Assembly: GCF_002939385.1 (NCBI RefSeq)
Contig: NZ_MULI01000008.1
Span: 62,001 to 126,000 of the forward strand
DNA: 64,000 bases
Direction: 5' to 3'
Source of the DNA: Streptomyces sp. MH60
GTDB lineage: Bacteria > Actinomycetota > Actinomycetes > Streptomycetales > Streptomycetaceae
The number at the start of each line of letters is the position of its first letter. The stretch's first letter is position 1. The position numbers and the translations under genes are program-made. Below the pieces are notes generated by a model. The model was given only the letters and a program-made list of their open reading frames with translations. It was not told the DNA's origin and made no database searches. This document shows, one piece after another, positions 6,611 to 16,256 of the stretch.

Positions 6611-9600
6611 ATGGCCGACCTGTATCCGGACTACGCCGCGCTGGCCGCCGCGCGGCAGATCGGCGTGGACTACCGGCTGCTGGTGCGTACTCCTCCGGGC
6701 TCCCGGCTGGCTCACATCGCAATCCACGGCGGCGGCATCGAGCCGGGCACGCTGGAGATCGCCGACTACCTGGCCGGGTCGGCCAGCCGCTTCTACGCGT
6801 TCGACGGCATGCTGACGTCGGGCAACTCCGACCTGTACATCACCTCGACCAACTACGACGAGCCGCAGGTCCTGGACCTCGTCGCGGCCAGCGACTACGT
6901 CATTTCCTGGCACGGAACGGCCGGGGACGAACAGGTGACGTACGTCGGGGGCCTGGACACCGAGATCGCGTCCCGGCTGCAGGACGAGCTGGCGCGGGCC
7001 GGGTTCGCGGTCGAGGCGGGCGACACGGAGCTGAACAGCTCGGACCCTGCGAACGTCGTGAACAAGGGCTCGCGCGCCAAGGGCGTGCAGCTGGAGCTGA
7101 CGGCCGCGCTGCGTGAGGCGTTCTTCGAGGACTTCAGCCGAGACGGCCGGGACAGCGGTCCCCGGACCGCCCTGTTCTACGCCTACGTCACGGCGGTCCA
7201 GACCGCGCTCAACGGACTGGACGTGCCGGTCAAGGCAGTGGGCACGTCGGCGCGCACCTCGGCTCGGCCGGTCAGTGCGACGGGCTCGGTCTCGGGCGAC
7301 TACGGAATCCCGGCGCTGGCGCCCTTGACCGTGGACGGCATGCCCCTTGACTCGCTCAAGGACGCGGTCAGGCTCGCCAGCAAGCGGCAGGTCAGCGCGG
7401 ACAATGAGCGGTTCTGGTCCAGCGCGCCCCGGCCCAACGGGGATCCGGTGCGGGAGGTCTTCGAGTTCGCTCTGGCCTCGGACCGGCCGGTCAACAGGGT
7501 GGCGTTCTCTCTGGCACGGTTCCCGCAGCGGGCCTGGGTGCAGTACCGGGACCGGGACGGCCTGTGGCACCCCCTGCTCCAGAAGGGCGGCGGTCCGGTC
7601 CAGATCAGCATCATGGACTCGGTCCCGGCGGTCATCCCGACCGGTGTGGCCGACGAGGTGAAGCTGCACCCGCAGCACTTCGGGGCCGGGCACTGGATGC
7701 CCCAGCTGGTCGACGTGGAGCCGGTGACCGCGAGCCGGTTCCGGATCGTCATGACCCGGCTGCCGTCGTCGTCGGCGCCGCGCGCCCTGGACGGGCAGAC
7801 GGTGCCCTACTCGCTCGGGGTCAAGGATGCTCTGGTGTCCTACCGGGCCGCGTCCCTGGCCGACCTGCCGTGGCTTCCCCAGGTCGACGCCGAGAACACG
7901 GTGCCGATCGCCGGGTCGACCGACATCCTCGGCTCGCAGGTCGACTACGTCCTGCGCCGGAACCGGGCGGCGAACCTGGTGCCGCCCGCGACCGGTATCT
8001 GGCGGTGTGCTCCGCAGCCGGTACCGAACGCCGTGGTGAGCCTGTACCTGGATCTGAGGACGTCCGAGGGCGCCGGTCAGGTCGTGGACCGGCTGTACGT
8101 TGACCCGGTCACCTCCGGGCCGTCGGTGAACCTGTACTACACGGACGAGACGGTGGTGCCGGACCGGTTCGTCCCGAGCGACACCCCGCTGACCCTGCCC
8201 CTGGTCCGGGCCGCGTCCGAGATGCCGACGGCGGACTCCGAGGGGCTGCTGTTCGAGACGTCCCGCTCGTACCTGGACATCGACAACCGGGCCTGCCAGT
8301 TCGATCCGGGTGAGCCGTTCCTGCTGGCCATGACGGTCCAGCCGCAGTTCACCTCGGACGAGACCGGTCAATGGACCATCCTGGACACGCCTGCACTCAC
8401 GGTCATGATCAGCGATGGCGTGCTGACCGTACGCCTGGGCGAGCGGACGGTGGAGCTGGACCGGGCCCTCTTCGGCTTCAATGCCCGCATCCCGCTTGCC
8501 GTCGCCTACGACGGCTCGACGCTGACCGTGCGCACCCCGTGGGACACGCGGATCCAGGAGCACACCCACGTCCAGGGCATGGCGCCGCCGAACATCATCC
8601 GCCTCGGCGGGCCGCTGCAGGGCGAAGGCGGTGCCATGCGGCTGGTCAACCTCTTCCTCGCGCGCGGCCGGGCCGCCGATGTCACCACGATCGAGGAGTA
8701 CTGGGATAGCCCGGCCGCCTACGCGCTGCCGCCGGGACACAACGTGGACCCCACCACGCACACCAGCGCCAGCGCGCTGCTGCGGATGGATCCGGTGCTC
8801 ATCACCCCGGGCGCCGACTCGGTGTGTCCGTGGGGGCTGATCGGTGGCCCTCCGGTCGCCACCGACGAGCTGGTGTGGACGCCGGTCCCGGGCGACTACA
8901 CCTTGCGCAAGGGGTTGCTGAAGTTCCGGCCGGTCAAGGCCCGGCACCTGAAGATGGAGTTCACCAACCTGCAGCCGATGGTGCTCACCCCGTCGCAGGC
9001 CTCGCCGCTGGTGGAGACGCAGCTGTTTCCTCCCGACAGCGGGCAGCCGTCCGGGGTGATGGCCACGGGCACGTCGGTGTCGGGTGCGGCCCCGGCCGGG
9101 GCGCGGGTGGCGACCGAGCAGGGGGCGGTCTACCAGTACATCGACGCGAACCGCATCGTCGGCGGCGCCGCCAGCGATGTGCCGTACAAGTCGACTGAGG
9201 CGCTGTACGCGCCGGACCCGCTCGCCGCCCAGCAGCTGCGGCGCTCGGGCCAGCGGTTCCCGTACATGCCGCTGCCGGGCACCCGCTCACCCCGGTTCAC
9301 CAGCACCGGCCGTCACCGGTACCAGACGATGCAGCTGGCCATGGATACGAAGGTCGGCTACACCGTGGCGATCAGCCAGGTGCTGGCCTACCTCGCCGAC
9401 CCGGTCGCCCAGCGGGACACCGAGCAGTACGTGGAGCTTTTCCACGACACCACGTACCTGACTGGGTACACCGACAGCGAGCAGGGCGGCTGGAAGCACA
9501 CCGGGTCCGCGATGGTCACGACTGGCCAGCCGCCGTGGACGGGCACCCGGATGACGTCGAAGGCGTTCATCTCCAAGCGCCGGGTGCTGGCGGTGCAGTT

Positions 9601-10789
9601 CGCGGCGCAGACCTCGGAGGCCCAGCAGCTGGTCGCCGACCCGGACTTCGACGACCCGAGCCTGCGGTACTGGCGGCCGGTCGGGGACGCCACCATCAAG
9701 TCCTCGGACCGGTACGCGTCCACCATCGGCCGGATGGCCGAGGTCGCGCGCGGGCACTCCGTGTCGTCCTGGGGAGCCCTGGAGTCCCGGTTCCCGACCT
9801 GGGGCGACTTCGAGGAGTCCAACCCCCTGCCCAACCGGCCTCTGTGGTGGGAGGTGGAGAACTCCACCAGCGAGGCGGACCTGGGCGGAATCGAGTCGCT
9901 GCAGCCCGTCCAGCCCGCGCCGGGCGGACGCCTGTACGGGGCAGCCCGCGTCTACACCACGGGGCCGCTGCAGCAGCCTCTCCTCCTGCAGCTGGTCAAC
10001 GGGGACGGCCGGGTCCTCGCGCAGGCATCCCAGACCATCAACGCCGCCCAGATCGCGGAGTGGTACGTCGGCGTGACCGTCCGCACCAGCGCTCCGTCCG
10101 GCTCGGTCACCTGGGACACGGTCTCCGCCAGCGGCACCCGCACCTGGGGCGGGGTGGAGGCCCTCGGCATGTGGGGCGACGTCACCCAGGACTGGGACGT
10201 CGACAACATCCATGACGTCCGGGTCCGGGTCATCCAGCAGGGAGAGGCGGGAACGGACGCCTGGCACACCGACAGCCTGGCCGTGTTCAACGACCCCATC
10301 ATCTGGGAGATCTCCCGCGACGGAGGCATCACCTGGTACGAGATGCTGAACATCCGCAACAACCCGCGCGGCGTGTTCCAGTTCCCCGAACTGCCCGCCG
10401 TCGACCGCTCCGGCGGCACCCAGCTCCGGTGGCGGGCCACCGGCTACGCCCCCGATCTGTCGGTGTCGTCGGTCGTCCTGCGCCCCTGGTACGCCACGCT
10501 GTCCGGCGCCGTCCCCTACCTCGACACGCTGCAGGCGGCGGGCTCGCCGTCGTCGCTCGCCGACTACTACCCGCCGGTGGAGGCCGACCCGCTGTTCCAG
10601 GGCTGGCAGCACCCCATCCCGCAGGACTGGTGGCTGGCCTCGCGCCAGTGGCTGCGGCAGACCGCCCCGAAGACCGACCCGCTGCCCGCAATCACCCTGC
10701 CCGAGGCCGTCGCCGAGGGAACAGACGAGGGCAACCCGCCGTCCCCGGCGAAGCGCTCCCTCACCGACGCGTTCGTCCTCAACCGCTAA
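6611..10789 (+). CDS. Giant tail protein with N-terminal poly-gamma-glutamate hydrolase-like domain
   Basis: A 1392-residue protein. Residues about 30-180 match the zinc-dependent poly-gamma-glutamate hydrolase family (PghP/YmaC-like): IHGGGIEPGTLEIA at 38-51, YAFDG, GNSDLYITSTNYDEPQ at 71-86, SWHG near 99-102, VGGLD near 112-116, and GVQLELTAALREAFF. The Tyr in DLYITS stands where I recall His being common. The rest is beta-rich, with lectin or laminin-G-like segments (a WTILDTPALTVMI region and later IRLGGPLQG) and several Trp-rich strands typical of tail-side proteins. It probably combines a cell-surface polymer peptidase with structural tail functions. Closest to the baseplate genes and before the fibres, it fits a tail tip or side protein that clears envelope polymer during adsorption. 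Confidence 0.78.
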   Translation: MADLYPDYAALAAARQIGVDYRLLVRTPPGSRLAHIAIHGGGIEPGTLEIADYLAGSASRFYAFDGMLTSGNSDLYITSTNYDEPQVLDLVAASDYVISWHGTAGDEQVTYVGGLDTEIASRLQDELARAGFAVEAGDTELNSSDPANVVNKGSRAKGVQLELTAALREAFFEDFSRDGRDSGPRTALFYAYVTAVQTALNGLDVPVKAVGTSARTSARPVSATGSVSGDYGIPALAPLTVDGMPLDSLKDAVRLASKRQVSADNERFWSSAPRPNGDPVREVFEFALASDRPVNRVAFSLARFPQRAWVQYRDRDGLWHPLLQKGGGPVQISIMDSVPAVIPTGVADEVKLHPQHFGAGHWMPQLVDVEPVTASRFRIVMTRLPSSSAPRALDGQTVPYSLGVKDALVSYRAASLADLPWLPQVDAENTVPIAGSTDILGSQVDYVLRRNRAANLVPPATGIWRCAPQPVPNAVVSLYLDLRTSEGAGQVVDRLYVDPVTSGPSVNLYYTDETVVPDRFVPSDTPLTLPLVRAASEMPTADSEGLLFETSRSYLDIDNRACQFDPGEPFLLAMTVQPQFTSDETGQWTILDTPALTVMISDGVLTVRLGERTVELDRALFGFNARIPLAVAYDGSTLTVRTPWDTRIQEHTHVQGMAPPNIIRLGGPLQGEGGAMRLVNLFLARGRAADVTTIEEYWDSPAAYALPPGHNVDPTTHTSASALLRMDPVLITPGADSVCPWGLIGGPPVATDELVWTPVPGDYTLRKGLLKFRPVKARHLKMEFTNLQPMVLTPSQASPLVETQLFPPDSGQPSGVMATGTSVSGAAPAGARVATEQGAVYQYIDANRIVGGAASDVPYKSTEALYAPDPLAAQQLRRSGQRFPYMPLPGTRSPRFTSTGRHRYQTMQLAMDTKVGYTVAISQVLAYLADPVAQRDTEQYVELFHDTTYLTGYTDSEQGGWKHTGSAMVTTGQPPWTGTRMTSKAFISKRRVLAVQFAAQTSEAQQLVADPDFDDPSLRYWRPVGDATIKSSDRYASTIGRMAEVARGHSVSSWGALESRFPTWGDFEESNPLPNRPLWWEVENSTSEADLGGIESLQPVQPAPGGRLYGAARVYTTGPLQQPLLLQLVNGDGRVLAQASQTINAAQIAEWYVGVTVRTSAPSGSVTWDTVSASGTRTWGGVEALGMWGDVTQDWDVDNIHDVRVRVIQQGEAGTDAWHTDSLAVFNDPIIWEISRDGGITWYEMLNIRNNPRGVFQFPELPAVDRSGGTQLRWRATGYAPDLSVSSVVLRPWYATLSGAVPYLDTLQAAGSPSSLADYYPPVEADPLFQGWQHPIPQDWWLASRQWLRQTAPKTDPLPAITLPEAVAEGTDEGNPPSPAKRSLTDAFVLNR

Positions 10790-10798
10790 GGAGCCCCC

Positions 10799-11572
10799 GT
10801 GCGCGCCCACTTCAACCGTGCCCTCCTGGACAGGGAGGGCAACCAGGTCGACACGGCCACGATCCGGCTCCGCGTCGCCGGGAGCACCGACCTGCTCACC
10901 GACACCGTCTACACCAACGCCACCGGCGGCGCCACGTACACCAACCCGTGGGAGGCCGTCGGCGGCGAGGTCGACTTCTACCTCGACTCGCCGACCCGGC
11001 TGCAGATCGGTATCACGGTCGGCGCCGACCCCGAGCAGCTCTGGGACGACGTCGATGTCCTCGCGGTCGGCGCGGACTCCTCCCACCCGGGCACCGGAGC
11101 GGACTCCACCCAGGTCGGCGCGGACTCCCTGTCGTCCGGCCAGGGATCGACGTCCCTGGGCACCGGCGCGCAGGCCACTGCCGACCTCTCCACGGCTCTC
11201 GGATACCAGACGGCGACCAGCGAGGCCGGAAGCATCGCCGTAGGCTCCCAGGCGGCCGCCTCGCAGGCCGGGGCCATTGCGGTGGGCCAGTCGGCTCTGT
11301 CGTCCGGCGCCCAGGCCACCACGCTCGGCGATGCCGCCCAGGCCGTCTACGACCACTCCACGGCTATCGGCGCGGGCGCTGCGACCGACCGGCCCAACCA
11401 GGTCCGGCTCGGCACGGAGCAGGACCAGGTCGACATCCCCGGTACGGTCACCCTGCGCAGCCCAGGCGGAATCCCGTTCCTCCTCGGTGTCACCGACACG
11501 GGCATGCTGTTCACGCAGAAGCTGCCCCCGTACGTTCCGCCGACACCGCCCGACGAGGGCGGCGGAGAGTAG
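10799..11572 (+). CDS. Tail fibre protein with YadA-head-like repeats (short)
   Basis: A 257-residue protein from GTG 10799 behind AAGGAG. The N-terminal 85 residues (RAHFNRALLDREGNQVDTA, then TNPWEAVGGEVDFYLDSP) form a small beta domain shared with the following fibre genes and probably attach the fibre to the tail. Residues about 95-210 are repeats of roughly 14 residues of the type S-x-A-x-G-x-x-A (for example AIAVGQSALSSGAQATTLG), the left-handed beta-roll of trimeric YadA-like heads. The C-terminus is Pro/Gly/Glu-rich. Such repeats imply a trimeric fibre. The repeats suggest a role in host recognition; receptor is unknown. Confidence 0.78.
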   Translation: MRAHFNRALLDREGNQVDTATIRLRVAGSTDLLTDTVYTNATGGATYTNPWEAVGGEVDFYLDSPTRLQIGITVGADPEQLWDDVDVLAVGADSSHPGTGADSTQVGADSLSSGQGSTSLGTGAQATADLSTALGYQTATSEAGSIAVGSQAAASQAGAIAVGQSALSSGAQATTLGDAAQAVYDHSTAIGAGAATDRPNQVRLGTEQDQVDIPGTVTLRSPGGIPFLLGVTDTGMLFTQKLPPYVPPTPPDEGGGE

Positions 11573-11586
11573 ACCGGTTGCTGTGT

Positions 11587-11628
11587 GCCTCCCCCTGTTC
11601 GCCCTCCAAGGAGTGAGCAGAGGGAGGC
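11587..11628 (+). promoter_or_regulatory. SD-sequestering hairpin before tail-fibre gene
   Basis: GCCTCCC (587-593) pairs with GGGAGGC (622-628), burying the ribosome binding site. A C/A mismatch is followed by CTGTTC (595-600) pairing with GAGCAG (615-620), one G-U pair included. The loop GCCCTCCAAGGAGT has a possible inner CTC/GAG stem with a CAAG tetraloop. It has the same design as the hairpins before gpJ and the large terminase, but with a different upper stem. The GTG start is four bases downstream. Confidence 0.6.
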
Positions 11629-11631
11629 ATC

Positions 11632-13242
11632 GTGGCGCGAGCACACGTAATGCGGCCGATCATCGGCGAGAACGGAGACCTGCTGTACGGCGCGCAGATC
11701 ACGGTGCGCGAGGCGGGGCTGTCCGTGAAGCTCGCCCAGCCGATGTACAAGGGCCCCACCGGTGACGAGCGCCTGACCAATCCGTACGTCACGGCCAACG
11801 GCACGATCGACTTCTGGGTGGACACCCCTCAGCGGGTCTCCGTGCTCGTGGAGAGCGAGCAGCACTCCGACGTCCTGGTCTACCTCGACGCGGCTCCGCC
11901 GCCGGAGGAGACGACGCGCTCCGACTCTCCTCTGCTGATCACCGGCTCCCAGGTCCCAGGCAACGTGCTGCTGGCGGGCAACAGTCCAGGGGTCGCAGTC
12001 TGGGGCCCGGTGCCGTCGAACTCCGGCGTCACCCCGCAGGTCACCGTCATCGCCGAGGACTTCGCTCTGGGCCGGGACCCGGCGGGCTGGTCCTTCACCC
12101 AGGCGGCGACCAGCAAGCGGGGCTACGTCGCCGACGTACCCGCCGACCGGGGCTACACCTATGCACTGGAGGCCACACACACAGGGAATGCGGGCAGTCT
12201 TGTCCTCGTCTCCCCGGGCTTCACGTTCATCGAGCCAGGCTTCGTGTCGCTGTGGCTGCGCCCCACCCTGGCCGCTGGCGAGAGCGTCGTCGTCGCGGTC
12301 ACCAAGGACGGCACGAAGACCGTCCTGGAGACGCTGACCGCGACCCGGGGCTGGGGCTTCTACCGCTATCCGCTGGCCGCTGGCACCTACCAGTCCCTCT
12401 CGGTGGAATCCAAAGGGGCGGCCGTCTTCAGCGGCAGCACCGGCCACCAGGTCCGCATGACCGGGCTCAAGGCGATGTACGGCGGCCAGGTCCCCGCGCA
12501 CACCCACTCCGGTGCCGGAGCCCAGTCCGTCCTCCTGGGGGCCGCAGCCGACGCCTCGGGCGTTGCCTCGGTCGCCATGGGGGCCACGGCCAAGGCAACC
12601 GGTGGTGACGCAATCGCCATCGGACGCAGAGCCCAGGCCCTGGCCGACGACGCAATCGCCATCGGCGAGAACGCGAATTCGCCTTCGCAGGAGGCCATCT
12701 CCATCGGCGCCCGCTCCGGCGGTTCCCTGGCCGCAACCGGCTGGGCCGCTCTCGGGGCCGACGCCTATGTCGACTCCACCGACGGCACGGCCATCGGGCG
12801 GTCGGCCCAGGTCTACGGCGCCAACGGCACGGCCATCGGCTCCGCCGCCTACGTCGGGACCGGCGCGGCCAATGCCCTCGCGCTGGGCCGCAACGCGCAG
12901 GCCCTGGCACCGGGCGCCACGGCGCTGGGGCCGGACTCCGTGGTGGCGGCCACCCACTCCGGGTCCACGGCGGTCGGCAGCGGGACCAGGACAACCGGAG
13001 CCGAGCAGGTCATGATCGGCGACGCCGACTCTCCGATGCGTTCGGTCGTCATCGCGAACCGCCTGTACGCGCTGGCAGCCGTGAACCTGGGGACCGACGC
13101 CAGCAGCAGGCTGGGCTTCTTCGGCGCGGAAGGCACTGTGCGGCCGGTCGTCACCGGGTCGGACGGAGGCGTCCTCGCTCTGAGGAATCTGCTCGGCGCG
13201 CTGGCCGGGCTGGGTCTCATCACCAACAACACCACGAACTGA
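11632..13242 (+). CDS. Tail fibre protein with YadA-head-like repeats (long)
   Basis: A 536-residue protein starting at GTG 11632. The first 95 residues (MRPIIGENGDLLYGAQITV, then NPYVTANGTIDFWVDTPQ) resemble the attachment domain of the preceding gene. Residues about 130-285 form a beta-sandwich resembling a carbohydrate-binding domain. About 295-450 is a long run of S/D-x-A-x-A-x-G-type repeats (AIAIGRRAQALADDAIAIG and similar), the YadA-head beta-roll. The C-terminal part is hydrophobic and Leu/Gly-rich. It is preceded by an SD-burying hairpin, unlike the fibre gene before it, suggesting separate translational control or a processed transcript. Confidence 0.78.
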   Translation: MARAHVMRPIIGENGDLLYGAQITVREAGLSVKLAQPMYKGPTGDERLTNPYVTANGTIDFWVDTPQRVSVLVESEQHSDVLVYLDAAPPPEETTRSDSPLLITGSQVPGNVLLAGNSPGVAVWGPVPSNSGVTPQVTVIAEDFALGRDPAGWSFTQAATSKRGYVADVPADRGYTYALEATHTGNAGSLVLVSPGFTFIEPGFVSLWLRPTLAAGESVVVAVTKDGTKTVLETLTATRGWGFYRYPLAAGTYQSLSVESKGAAVFSGSTGHQVRMTGLKAMYGGQVPAHTHSGAGAQSVLLGAAADASGVASVAMGATAKATGGDAIAIGRRAQALADDAIAIGENANSPSQEAISIGARSGGSLAATGWAALGADAYVDSTDGTAIGRSAQVYGANGTAIGSAAYVGTGAANALALGRNAQALAPGATALGPDSVVAATHSGSTAVGSGTRTTGAEQVMIGDADSPMRSVVIANRLYALAAVNLGTDASSRLGFFGAEGTVRPVVTGSDGGVLALRNLLGALAGLGLITNNTTN

Positions 13243-13249
13243 GCAGCCC

Positions 13250-14557
13250 ATGCCTCTGACTTCTGTACCGGGCCAGGTCGCGGCAGGCCCCATCGACGGA
13301 TTCCTCCGCGACGACACCGAGGACGGCACGCTCGGCCTGCCCGACTATTCTCTCGTGCCGTACACCTATGCCCCGCTGCTGGGTGACACCGGGTCCTCGC
13401 CGCAGTGGGTCATCGACCAGTTCCGGTCCGACCAGTTTGCAGCGATCAAGGGCAGTCCTGACGGGTACGGCGTCCTGCGGTCGACCGGCGCAGACCGTGG
13501 CTCGGTCGGGCTCAGCGTCACCCTGCAGGAGTCCGGGACCCTGGCCGCGAACCCGGAGGGCGGCCGGAGCCCGGACTCCACCTGGGCGCCGCGCGACTTC
13601 GTCGTCCCGGTGCGGCATTCAGGCAGCGACGCCTGGACGGCTACCGACGTACGGTCGTACGTCGCATTCACCCAGGCGGGGAACTCCGTCGGCATGCGGC
13701 TCACGACTCCGGCCGCCGAGGGCCCGTGGGATGCCGAGCGCGCCGACTCGGCTGCCGTCCCGCTGCCTGCCGCCGTGAACCTGTGGGACGGAAACCCGCA
13801 CTCGGTCGCGGTCGCAGCCTTCGGCCAGAACGTCTTCTGCCTGGTGGACGGCACTGTCGGAATTCCGTTCCGGGCACCGCGCGCCTACCGCCGCGACCCT
13901 GCGGGCTGGATCGATACCTCGGTCTCCTCGAACCTGCCTGGCACCGGCCCATACATGGGCTACGACTGCCGGGGATCGGGGAACTGCCTCAACTCCTGGA
14001 CGGCACTGCAGCCCGCCAGCGGCGACTTCTTCTACTACGACATGGGTGCCCTGACGATCCAGACCCCACCGGCGACCACGTACACCCCGACCACCACCCC
14101 GTCAGGGGAGACGTGGGTGAAGACCGGGACGGTCACCGCCAGCAAGAACGGGCTGGCGATCACCGCCAGCGGGTCGGCAACGTTCGACGTGACCTGGCCC
14201 TACGGAGTGCTGTGCACCCGCTGGACCGGCGCCAGCGGAGCCGTGGTCTTCCGCCGCGTGGACGCCAACAACTACTACCAGCTGTCATCGGCTGGCATCT
14301 ACAAAAATGTCGCCGGGGTCCTCACCCGGTTCCATGTCTTCACCACGCCCCCTGCCGTCGGCGACCACATCGCCATACGCAACTGGGCCGACAGGATCCA
14401 GGTGTTCATCAACGGAGTGTCGGTCGCGTACTACAGCGTCGACTCGCACGCGGGCGGCAAGGGCATCGGCTTCCGCAGCTCCTCCGCCGGTTCCACGCAG
14501 TGGTCCTACATCGCCTTCCAGCCGATGGCATCCGACGCCGTCCTGCCCGCCGCCTGA
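13250..14557 (+). CDS. Lectin-like virion/receptor-binding protein
   Basis: A 435-residue protein starting at ATG 13250, eight bases after the previous stop. It is rich in beta strands, aromatic residues and Gly/Ser/Thr. Two sections resemble concanavalin/laminin-G-like jelly rolls: about 85-210 (a SVAVAAFGQNVFCLVDGTVG hairpin) and 290-430 (VVFRRVDANNYYQLSSAG, then HIAIRNWADRIQVFINGVSV), where the FINGV/LVDGT turns are typical of sugar-binding folds. A short Cys pair (DCRGSGNC) sits near residue 240. It lacks the repeat fibre region of its neighbours. Its position between two fibre genes suggests a receptor-binding or decoration protein. Confidence 0.68.
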   Translation: MPLTSVPGQVAAGPIDGFLRDDTEDGTLGLPDYSLVPYTYAPLLGDTGSSPQWVIDQFRSDQFAAIKGSPDGYGVLRSTGADRGSVGLSVTLQESGTLAANPEGGRSPDSTWAPRDFVVPVRHSGSDAWTATDVRSYVAFTQAGNSVGMRLTTPAAEGPWDAERADSAAVPLPAAVNLWDGNPHSVAVAAFGQNVFCLVDGTVGIPFRAPRAYRRDPAGWIDTSVSSNLPGTGPYMGYDCRGSGNCLNSWTALQPASGDFFYYDMGALTIQTPPATTYTPTTTPSGETWVKTGTVTASKNGLAITASGSATFDVTWPYGVLCTRWTGASGAVVFRRVDANNYYQLSSAGIYKNVAGVLTRFHVFTTPPAVGDHIAIRNWADRIQVFINGVSVAYYSVDSHAGGKGIGFRSSSAGSTQWSYIAFQPMASDAVLPAA

Positions 14558-14566
14558 GAGGTAACC

Positions 14567-16162
14567 GTGGACCGCTGCCACCTGTACCTGCCGCTGATCG
14601 ACTCCTCCGGTGCCACCTATCCGTACGCGGAGGTGACGCTGCTGGATGCCGAGACCGGGGCTCCGGTCGACGATCCGGTGTACCTGCAGCCGACCGGTGG
14701 CGCTCCGCAGAAGTGGCCGCTCCTGATCAACCCGGCAGTCATCAACCTGTGGACCGAGACGCCCATGCGGATCACCGTGCAGGCGCTGCTGCCAGGTGGC
14801 ACCACCTTCACCCGCACCGGCGTGGACATTGCACCGGCGCCGGTGGACACGGTCCGCACGACGAGGCCCGTGCACATCAGCTCCTCCGCCGGACTCGACA
14901 GCTCGGCCATGCTCGTCGTGTCCCCTGGCGGCAAGGCGATCTGGCAGGTTCTCGACGCGCTCCGGTACCACCGGCACGAGGGCGACGCGCCGGAGTCGAC
15001 GATGCTGGGGATGACGAATCTGACCGACATCTACCCCGGCCAGACCTGGCTCGGCTCGGCCTTCGCCGGAGCCCAGGGCGAGGGCGCCACGGCGATCGCA
15101 CGGAACGCCGTACCCAACGGGCCCGGCGCAGCCGCCGTGGGCTCCGGTGCCGACGCGGCGGAGAACGGCGTCTCGGTCGGCAACTCCTCTGGCGCAGGAG
15201 GGTCCTCTGTAGCGCTTGGCGCTCGGGCCAAGGCGACTGCGACGGATCAGGTGGCCCTGGGCTCCGATGCCAGCGCCGCTGCGGCGCCCAGGGGTGCCGT
15301 CGTGATCGGTGCAGGAACCGTCGCCGCCGCCAGCGACATGGTGACCGTCGGCGGCGGCGCGCACATCACTGAGAGCGGGAACGTCGCCCTCGGCCGGGGC
15401 GCGCTGCCCGACCTGAGCTGGCTCGGCTCGGATCCGTACGTGGCCGTCCTGGGCAAGGCCGTCATCGGCCGGTTCCTCGGCGCCCGCGCCAGCGCGGTAC
15501 TCGGCGGTCCGCTCAGCACTGTCGGGGCGTTCGGCGCACCCGGGGGGCTGCAGCCCATGCTCAGTACCGCTGGAGTGTCAACCTCGACTCCGGGCCGCGC
15601 TGCGTTGCTCTCGCTGATGTCCGCCCTCGACCGGCTCGGCATGGTCTACCTGCTGGACGGGGCGGTCGACGACGAGCTGAGCGACTGGTCGAAGGCCTTC
15701 GCGCACGACGCGAACATGGGCCTGGAGACAGGCGACGACGGCTCGAAGGCAGGCGACCTGAACCGGGCCAAGCGCAACGCCATCGGCCCCGGGACCATCA
15801 CCTACCACCAGACCGAAGGGATCCGCGACTTCCGCATCAGGGCCTTCACCTGGTGGCAGGACTGGAACCCCGACAACCACGTCAACGAAATCACGGCGGC
15901 CGTCTCTCCAGACAACGCCGCCTGGACGCCCGTCCCCCTGGCATGGCAGCCGCTCAGCCCGACAGCGGACGACTGGAACCAGGCCTGGGCAGGCAACGCC
16001 CGCCCACTGCCTGCCGGAATGCAGTACCTGCGGATCACCCTCGACCTGAACAGCCAGGCGTGGACACCGCAGATCGGCCGGATCGTCGTCCGCCCGGTCG
16101 ACCCCACGTCCGTCACCGGCTTCGGACAGGGCAGCTTCGGCCAGGGCCCCTTCGGCGGTTAG
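14567..16162 (+). CDS. Tail fibre protein with YadA-head repeats and C-terminal binding domain
   Basis: A 531-residue protein from GTG 14567. The N-terminus (DRCHLYLPLIDSSGATYPYA) is a third version of the fibre attachment domain. Residues about 165-285 hold A-x-A-x-G/V-x-x-A repeats (SVALGARAKATATDQVALG and similar) of the YadA-head type. The C-terminal 180 residues form a separate domain (DDELSDWSKAFAHDANMG, then RIRAFTWWQDWNP, and QYLRITLDLNSQAWTPQIGRI) resembling galactose-binding or F5/8-type beta-sandwiches. The last residues are a Gly/Phe/Gln tail. This is the last virion gene before the helicase module; about 95 bp of AT-richer sequence separates them. Confidence 0.75.
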   Translation: MDRCHLYLPLIDSSGATYPYAEVTLLDAETGAPVDDPVYLQPTGGAPQKWPLLINPAVINLWTETPMRITVQALLPGGTTFTRTGVDIAPAPVDTVRTTRPVHISSSAGLDSSAMLVVSPGGKAIWQVLDALRYHRHEGDAPESTMLGMTNLTDIYPGQTWLGSAFAGAQGEGATAIARNAVPNGPGAAAVGSGADAAENGVSVGNSSGAGGSSVALGARAKATATDQVALGSDASAAAAPRGAVVIGAGTVAAASDMVTVGGGAHITESGNVALGRGALPDLSWLGSDPYVAVLGKAVIGRFLGARASAVLGGPLSTVGAFGAPGGLQPMLSTAGVSTSTPGRAALLSLMSALDRLGMVYLLDGAVDDELSDWSKAFAHDANMGLETGDDGSKAGDLNRAKRNAIGPGTITYHQTEGIRDFRIRAFTWWQDWNPDNHVNEITAAVSPDNAAWTPVPLAWQPLSPTADDWNQAWAGNARPLPAGMQYLRITLDLNSQAWTPQIGRIVVRPVDPTSVTGFGQGSFGQGPFGG

Positions 16163-16256
16163 CACTGTCAGCATTTCGATTCTTTTCTCGACCAAGCGCG
16201 AAGTTGATAAATCTCCCAATCCACCTTTCACCCCACGAGTGGCTACGTTGACCTGC

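Noticed and set aside
5177..8947. Very long reverse-strand open frame (1256 codons) over the tail genes
   Set aside because: Arg/Val/Pro-rich translation typical of an antisense shadow of high-GC genes; the + strand has gpJ, tail I and PghP motifs.
9287..13329. Long reverse-strand frames over the fibre genes
   Set aside because: Antisense shadows with biased composition and no ribosome sites or motifs.
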